This document shows positions 56,801 through 64,000 of a stretch of DNA of 64,000 bases, in pieces (position 1 is the stretch's first letter; each line of letters starts with the position of its first letter). The notes under the pieces were generated by a model. That model was given only the letters and a program-made list of their open reading frames with translations. It was not told the origin of the DNA and made no database searches. Both the position numbers and the translations under genes were made by a program. Origin of the DNA: Crocodylus rhombifer (lineage: Eukaryota > Chordata > Crocodylia > Crocodylidae); assembly GCA_038503035.1 (NCBI GenBank), contig JAVSML010019016.1, positions 124,001-188,000 of the forward strand, in the 5' to 3' direction.

Positions 56801-59034
56801 GTTCTCAATGAGGCTCTCTGGAAACGCTTTTGAACCAGCGCACTCCCACTCGCTCCTCACTTTTCAGTAAAACTTCCACTCCGCAAGCGTGATGGCCTCC
56901 AGCACATAGCCAAGAATCATCAGTCAAGCAAAACATGGGCATCCTTTAAGACCATCCCTGTCCTGGGTCATACCTGGTTTTTAGCACTTGCTGATTTGTT
57001 TCTTGGAAAGCAGTGCCTCTTTCCTTACTGAAAAGCACCTATGTGACTGAGGACCCACTGAAAGCAGAGGCGAGTTAGGATCCTAAGTCACTTAGGACTA
57101 GACCCTTAAAGCTACTTAGAGACTTAATTCTCATGGATTTAGGCAACTAAATACCTTTGAGGATCAAAGCCTTAGGCCCATCTGGAAATGTTACCCTAAG
57201 TCTGTCTCTCTCTCCCCTCTGTACCTAAAGTATATTCCTATTACATCCCTTCATGTTATAGTTCCTAAAAACATCCCTGAAGAGAGTCAACTGCTTGTGA
57301 AAGCTTGGAAATCCTCTCTGCTATGAGTCAAATTGCTTCCAGCCAGCATTTGTTTTTCTCGCTAATAGCATTATTCCTTACCTTTAAAGCCTGCAGTTAT
57401 GGAACATAATGATGCACCCTTTTACCACCTGCCACATCATGGTGCGAATACTTAACTCTGAACAAGCAGCTCTGCCTCCTGTTAGTTCTGCCTAACAAAA
57501 GGTGAGCAAGCGGGTTGCTGCTGGAATAGAAATAGCCAGAACCTGTCACTAGGAAACAACAATGATTACTGTCAAAAAATCAGGAATGTTATCTGAATTT
57601 TCTGAAACATCTCTTTAAAACAACCCCGAACCTGCCAACATCCCCCTCCAGGCTGAATTTCCATGCCGGTAGGCAGCTTAGGGAGTAGGGTCTGCTCATT
57701 TGGCAGGCTGCTCGCAGGTTACAATAGAGCATCTCCTTCATCATTTTGCACATGCCGTACCATATGTCCCAAATCTCCCTTTATAGGCAAGTTATAGATG
57801 TTGACTGCCATTTATTATAAGATAACTGAGACATTTCTGGAGGAAGCAAAGCTTTGCCTAAGCAAAGCTGTAGCTCTACTTGTTTTGCAGCTTTTTCCTT
57901 CCCTTCACCCCCCATTTACTGAACTTTCACTGCTCCCTAAAAACCAGACAGGGAGAAATTAGGCATCTTAATCCTAAGAATCTAGATAGAAAGTCCCTGT
58001 CTTTCGCTTCATACACTTTGCCACAGCAGACCAAAAGGAAACATTGCTATATTCAGATATTTACAAGGTAATGACATGTGCCTTTAATCTATTACTGTAC
58101 ATTAAAAGTGGTTATTGCTCTAGCTGTGTCAGAGGCCTTGACCTCACTGTTTAGGTGGTGGGAGGAGTGTCTTTCTGCAGAGGATCAAGTGTACAGGATT
58201 GTGTGGGGCTCCCCTACCTTCTGAAATAGGCACAGGGGAAGCCCTTGTCTGTGAAAAGCTTCTGCATGCAAACTTCCCCACACCACCTGCGCAGATCGGT
58301 GGCCTCGAAGAGGCTGATGGCTATGGCAGGTGAAGGGGTCCGAACTCAGCAGCTGCTGGCTGGTTTCTCTGCAGCAGCTTTTGAACCTGAATGCAGGTTG
58401 GCTTGCGACCAGGAGATTTAAGTCGTGCTTTGACAGGACCGTGAAAAGCCCCTCTCCTCCCCCGGCATGTATGGAACAGCCTTGAGGTGTGACTGAATAA
58501 ATACAGAAGCCTGATGGCAAAACCCAGAGAGTAAACCTCTTCCGTTTGGCAGCCTTGCACCCAGCAGCCCCCAAAGCACCATCACTTGGAGGGAACCTGT
58601 CACATTGCAAACATCAAGCAGTTATTAAAGGACAGGAGACTCCCTCCTTCCTCTTATCGCTTTCCTCAAGCTGTGAAGTAGCTCTAACCGATACCTGGCA
58701 ATACAAGGTCTTCATGAATCCTGGAGACGAGATGGAGGGAGAACCAGACCTATGCACTGGACCCAATGAAGAAGCAGCTCGTTAAAGAACCAGGTGCTCA
58801 GCCACTGTAAGGGAGAGACCCTTCAGCATGAATGAGATACCTGTCACCACTGGGAACCTTGCATAGCAACCATTATTATCATGACTTTTTTTCTTTTTTG
58901 CTAACTGGCTACATTTTTAATGGAGTGTTTTTCCTGCTGTTGGTGGATTCAGTCAGGCCCAGTTGTAAAACGCCATGGAGAAAGGGTTCAAGTTATCCTG
59001 GGAGCAAGACAACAGCTTCCGGTCCCTCACCACT

Positions 59035-59059
59035 GCTGGGCTGGGCTGGGCTGGGCTGC
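59035..59059 (+). repeat. (GCTGG)n tandem repeat
   Basis: Four GCTGG units plus a GCTGC, upstream of the FNDC5 exon on the plus map. Confidence 0.8.
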
Positions 59060-61894
59060 ACCGTTTGGGATTCCACCCTGATTTTCCCAGGCCGATAACA
59101 ATGTGCGAGGGGTAAGAGAGACAGCAGGAGCAGAGACAAGAGCTCTCTCCTTAGTGGAGAGCAGTCCTGATCATCCAGGTTGAAACTGTTGTGTGCCTTT
59201 TTTTTGTGATTTTGCTTTTTTTCTTAAAAACCCACCTGCAAAACTAGTTACACAACAAACGTGAATGGGAGGGAGCGAGAGCAGAGCTCACAGCAGCCCA
59301 GGTCCTCGCTGCTGCTTGTATCTAAAGAGAAATCATCTCCCCTTGTCACTCCGAAGCGGAGATGTGGCGAGTGATGCCTGAGCTCGTGTCAGCACTGTTG
59401 AAACGTGGCAACAGCAAAACAGAACAAAAGTGGGATGAACCCCTGTACGTTTCCAAAGAGAGGAGACTTGCTCTGGGAGATGGAGAGGGGAGGGTGGAGG
59501 ATGCAACTGGAGATCTGTCACAGCCTGGGTGAGCTGTTAGTCCTGGGAAGGATCACCGGAGGCATCAGTTTCACAGAAGCTTTTCTCCCCCGAGAGAGTG
59601 AAGATTTTGTTTTTTGCAAGTTTGTCCTTTTTCTCCAGATGTCCTTGCAGAGCGAGGAAAAGGAGTTTTATGCCAGACGTTGGCATCCAACAGGCCTCTC
59701 TCCAGACCACTCCAACAATACTTCACCTTCCATGTCCTCAGGGCTCAGAGGCAGAGAGGGCGAGTGGGAAATGGAGTCCCTCTGCCGATGGCAGGCTGTC
59801 ACGCTTCAATTATATTCACAGAGGGCTTATTTTTTGGAAACTAGAAAAAGGGGGAAAAGAAAGATAAAAGTCTGGGAATGGCTGGGGAAGAACCATCAAA
59901 GATGCGTGCAGTGCATTGATGAATCTCATTTCTTTTGTCCCTGTGCTCTAGAAACCTAACTCATCATCATTATCTTGCATTTGGTGCAGTGTTTCACATC
60001 AGAGCAAAAATGCTGTCATTCTGAAGTCTATGCCGTAGCACTTTACACCCACCTCTCACTGAAGGGTGACTACACCGAGGGTGGGGCAATGACAGATTGG
60101 GCCCTAGTAATTAAAACATCAGAGGTGAGAGGGTTGTCGATTGATTGCTGGAAGCATCAGGTCTGAAATGCCAACATTGCACAGCATCTCCAAGGGGCAG
60201 ATTCCAGTGGTCCTGGAGGAAATGACAGGACAGCTGGCTCTACTGCCTGCTCAGTGCTGCTGGGGTTAAACATTTGCTCCAAAGGGCTTGGGGAAGGTGG
60301 AGGGAGCGGGGCTGGAGGGAGGGGAGAGAAGTATCCTAAGATCCAGAGCTAGTATTGTCACTGCCCTAAGCTGTCCGTACATCAGGTGGGGATGAGGTTG
60401 GGGACAAAGGAACCATGACATAAGTAATACCAACAACTGCAGAGTTAACAAAATGTTGAGCAGCTTTTCCTAAACCATAAGAGCTCATCACCACCAAGGG
60501 CAGCCTGCCAGAGCAAGGGAATAAAGAAGTGTCATCAAAATCACAGAGCCAAGGAAGCAGAAAACGTTTGGCAGTTTGGATGCATCTCCAGTCCTTTTCT
60601 TTATCTTTGGAATCAAATGCAGAGCTACTGCTCTCCTTCCAAACACCTGGCATTACCATCAATCATCCCAGACTCCCTGGACTAAGCAAACTAAAGCAGA
60701 AGGAAAACATCTGAACCTGGGAAGGAAGTGGCATGTTTGTCCTGGGGACTGGCAGAGATCCCAGCTATTAATTGGTTTAGCCCTGATTCTGCAGATCACT
60801 TGGTGTAACACCTCTGCGCACACAGAACCCCACCGATCTCTCCATTGATCCATAATCTTTTGCTTGCTGATCTGAGCTCAGTCTGAGTTTTACTCTACCC
60901 TCCACCTGCAAGATCCTTAATTGGCTCTGGTGATGGACTTTGTAGCCTGACTAAAGAATCAAAAAAAAAAAAAAATAGCCGAGGCTTCTTCAAATGTGTA
61001 AGCCTCATTTTCGACAGCAGTGCCAATAAAGAGCAGAACTCTTCTGCTATGAATACATTTGGCGGGGAATCAGTTATCTTAAGAGTTAGGTGGATACTAC
61101 AAAAGCCAACCTGGAATTCTCTGATGTATTATTTGCACTGAAGCAGGCCCAGGAGTTCCCCTTAGAACCGAGCCCCATGTGCTCAGCACTGTGCAAACAC
61201 CAAACTGAAAGACAGTCCCTGCTGTGTTCAGATTCATTTCATATTCCTCTTCTCACCAGCTGCCGATAAGCAAGGTCTGTACCACTTCCCAGCACCATCC
61301 CAGCAAGTGAGGTTTATTGGCAGAAATGTGTGGAAAAAGTGGTTCTAGCTGAACATTTTTGGAAAATGAATTTTGAATTCTTTAACCATCAGCTGAATTC
61401 AGATGACAACCTGCTCCTGAAAGTTAGTTCATCCAGTCAGGGAGCTGGGAGTGCACTACGCAACCCGCCTGTCAAATCAGAAATGACTAACAGAGCTTGA
61501 ATACTGAACCCTTGGGACAAGCCGCTCCTAAATGAGCTGCAAGGCAGGAATTCCTCAGTGAATCATGTGAAATAAAGAATAAATGCAAGGCAATAAGGCG
61601 GTGCTAGGGAACAGTCTATGAGCAGGAGAAGAGAAAGGAGAGATTGAGAAAATGATTTGCTGCAAAGCACATGCCCAACTCTGGCATCAGTACAGATCCA
61701 GTCTGCCACAATGTACTTTAACCCTGTGGTTCTGCCAGTAAGTTACTACAGTGGCTCCTTGTCTTGCACGTGCTGCTTGCTGTTTATGTGAGAACAGAAA
61801 TAGCATCCCATCTCCCACTTCTGGACATCATCATGGCTGTGGGGTCCAAACATAGTGGCCTTGGCTCACTGCTTTCAGGTAACAGAGTGCTCAA

Positions 61895-62065
61895 GTCCCT
61901 TTACATATGTGGATTGATATTATTATCCCCATTTTATTTATGGGAAAACTAAGGCACAGAGATGAAATTACTTAACTAAGGCCATCAGAGTTGGAGATGG
62001 AACATGCGTGTCCTGAATTGGAGATGGGTTCTCAAACCATTAACCTACAGTGTCTCTCCTGACTG
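61895..62065 (-). mobile_element. MIR-type SINE next to the FNDC5 exon
   Basis: ATTATCCCCATTTTATTTAT, AAACTAAGGCACAGAGATGA and an AACCATTAACC tail; reverse MIR ending about 120 bases from the FNDC5 donor. Confidence 0.75.
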
Positions 62066-62187
62066 CATTTAGGTGCCTGGTGGACTTGTCGGGGCCCACC
62101 AGAGAGAATACTGTAATATGGACCCTTACCAGAAGGCTGGTTTTTCATGTGAATTCACAGACTGGCTGCCTCACCCCCTCCTCTTAC

Positions 62188-62321
62188 CTTGCTGCGCAGG
62201 AGCCCTCCGCTCTGGTGCTCAGGAGTGCTGTTCTCAGATGCGCTCTTGGCTTTCTCCTTGTTGTTATTGGGTTCATTATCTTTGATGATGTCGTACTGCC
62301 TGCAAAACAGGGCGATCACCC
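62188..62321 (-). CDS. FNDC5: FNDC5 penultimate coding exon (irisin precursor, cytoplasmic tail)
   Basis: Minus strand: acceptor CCTGGTAG at 62322, donor AAG/GTAAGA at 62188; phase 1 in, phase 0 out. It encodes GVIALFCRQYDIIKDNEPNN then NKEKAKSASENSTPEHQSGG and LLRSK. This matches vertebrate FNDC5 from the last part of the transmembrane helix (GVIALFCRQYD) through the cytoplasmic tail. FNDC5 is a type I membrane protein whose fibronectin III ectodomain is released as irisin. The fibronectin and upstream membrane exons are beyond 64000. Orientation and order relative to S100PBP match the human locus. Confidence 0.92.
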
Positions 62322-64000
62322 CTACCAGGAAAAAGCATTAGCCATCACAAATGAGCCAGGCCTCTGGAATCTGCAGCGATCAGAGATCCCGAGCCTGCTG
62401 CACCATTCTGCACCTTCCCGCAGAGATCTTAGCAGTGTTAGCACCTGGTCTTAAGGATCGTTTCCTAACACATATAGTCGCCCCTCGTCACAGTGAGAAA
62501 TTATGCTCTAAGCCAGTTGGGGAGAAAATTAACTGGGTCCCACTTGCCTTTCATTAAATGGGACAGGTGCTTTAAGCTCTTCATTTGGACAGCAGTCAGC
62601 CCTGGCCACGTGGGAAGGTTTAATGGGATCTCTGCCTTGCAAGCACAGGGGCATCCTGGAATTTCTCTTCACTATAAATGGGCTTTCTTAGCTTTGTTTC
62701 CCTGGAGCTAAGAGAGAGGCTGCAGAGCTGCAGGATGTGATGAGCACACTACAGCAGAGAGAACTACCAGTGGAAATTTCCTCCCACACACTTAGTGTAT
62801 GGAGAGCAAAGGAGAGGCAACTGTGACAAATGAAGAGAATGAAAGTGTTTCACAGATGCTTCTCTGTTGGGTCCTGACCCCATAACAACACCTCGGCCTA
62901 CAGGGTCCAAACACAGGGATGGGGGTGCCAGGGAGGTACCGCTTCTTCCCTGCTGGGAGAGACTCCAACTCTCCTAGCAATAAGACCCTGCACATACATG
63001 GAGTTTTCCACCTGTCGATCTCAAAGGCTTTTGCAGAGATAAATGTTGTTATGGCAGCTGTCACCAGGTGTCACTTTTGCATGTTGTCTTCCAGATTCTT
63101 TTTTTGGGCATGTGAGCAAATGGTTAGTCTTGGGAGGACATCTTGACACCTGCCCACATAACATCATCCTTATTTGTGAAAGCAAGGCACAGAGGGGCAA
63201 AGCTGAAGTCAGGACTAGAATCCAGGCCCTAACTCCAAGCCTCATGCTACCTGCACTGGGCCATCAAAGAAGGTTAAATCCATATGTGAGCTGAGACTAA
63301 CCATAGTTTGCATTCACTTATAGTGCCTCCACATTTGAATCACAGCTGCATCAGATGCAGGGGTGGGAAAAGTCATTTTCAGATTGAAACACTGTAAACA
63401 CCTTGTCAGTTTTGCAGAGATTTCCCCCACCCACGGACCTCCATTTTGTCTAAAAGAAGCACTTCCCCATCAGCTTCACAATGTTGGCTTGTTCTTTGCT
63501 CGCACCATGACCTGAATGTTAGGGAAACTGGATCCCCTCGTGTTGCTTTAAACTTGGAGTTACTTCATGTAAATAGTTGATCCCAAATGATTATTCTTAT
63601 AGGCAGGAGATTTGTATCTAATAATGCAGAGATGGTAACTTCTTTATCTAAATGACATAAAGGAGCAGAGACGTTGCATTTCCCGTACCATTAGTCTGGG
63701 TTCTCATTTGGTTATTATCATTAGCGGAGAGCGGCCTGTGAAAAGCAGGTATCACGGCTTGGCTAACTGAAGACTTCTTAGTGGAAGAAATATTATATGT
63801 GGATCAGGTTTTGCTGCTGCCAGACCACTTGGATTCACTTATGCCTGGAAGGAATCCTAGGGGAACACAAGTGTCCCCTGCCCGGTTTATCTGATCTCTG
63901 GTTTGCAATCTCATTTCACCTCCAGATCGCTCTGTGGAAACAACCCCTGGTTGTCTGAATTTTAGCATAACTAGGCCAAATCCCTTGATAATGTAAATTA
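62322..64000 (-). other. FNDC5: FNDC5 intron, partial
   Basis: No upstream FNDC5 exon seen to the window edge; one MIR at 63140-63270. Confidence 0.5.
63140..63270 (-). mobile_element. MIR-type SINE
   Basis: AGGCACAGAGGGGCAAAGCT then GACTAGAATCCAGGCCCTAA; reverse MIR inside FNDC5. Confidence 0.6.

Larger units (their letters stand above)
51166..62187. other. S100PBP-FNDC5 interval (FNDC5 3' UTR and intron expected)
   Basis: No coding exon recognised by eye on either strand. Contains the foldback patch, a MIR, A-homopolymers near 53056 and 60962, and an unnamed repeat-like stretch at about 57060-57250. The FNDC5 terminal exon and 3' UTR should lie here but were not located. Confidence 0.45.

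Noticed and set aside
58185..58610. 141-codon minus-strand frame as the missing FNDC5 tail exon
   Set aside because: Contains no FPNNKPSVNIIEA-like ending and does not resemble FNDC5.
63140..63200. Apparent VMWAG-like reading as the FNDC5 membrane exon
   Set aside because: The match is a few residues in one frame inside a MIR element; flanking residues do not match FNDC5.

Overview
This is an ordinary stretch of vertebrate nuclear DNA with multi-exon genes, consensus splice sites, CpG-rich promoters and ancient interspersed repeats. A CR1 LINE 3' end in typical sauropsid form, several MIR-type SINE pieces and a small hAT-like DNA transposon point to a reptile, most likely a crocodilian or turtle. 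I infer the class, not the species. The gene order NHSL3 (KIAA1522) - YARS1 - S100PBP - FNDC5, with orientations + - + -, is the order known on human 1p35, so this is a conserved amniote synteny block.

Layout: (1) 726-26801, plus strand: NHSL3, an NHS-family actin-regulator homologue. It has two alternative first coding exons (726 and 13833), four small shared exons, one 3.3 kb exon (21446-24745) and a tiny putative terminal exon. (2) 28984-35847, minus strand: YARS1, cytoplasmic tyrosyl-tRNA synthetase. All 13 coding exons were reconstructed with matching splice phases and give 531 residues. (3) 35850-36180: a CpG-rich bidirectional promoter shared by YARS1 and S100PBP, with CCAAT, GC-box, C/EBP-ATF-like and YY1/TISU motifs. 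(4) 36167-50669, plus strand: S100PBP, with a leader containing an upstream ORF, one large coding exon and four conserved C-terminal exons. (5) 62188-62321, minus strand: one exon of FNDC5 (the irisin precursor), encoding the end of the membrane segment and most of the cytoplasmic tail. Its upstream exons lie beyond the window, and I could not find its usual terminal exon.

The genes do not form a pathway. They are neighbours by ancestry, linked only by one shared promoter and by two convergent (tail-to-tail) junctions, NHSL3/YARS1 and S100PBP/FNDC5. I found no undescribed biological system. The points most worth checking are a TISU-type start codon that opens a 41-residue upstream ORF in the S100PBP leader, a nearly identical segment present in two YARS1 introns, the NHSL3 alternative N-termini, the missing FNDC5 last exon, an intact 188 bp hAT-like element with a perfect 8 bp target duplication, and nested palindromes just inside S100PBP intron 1.
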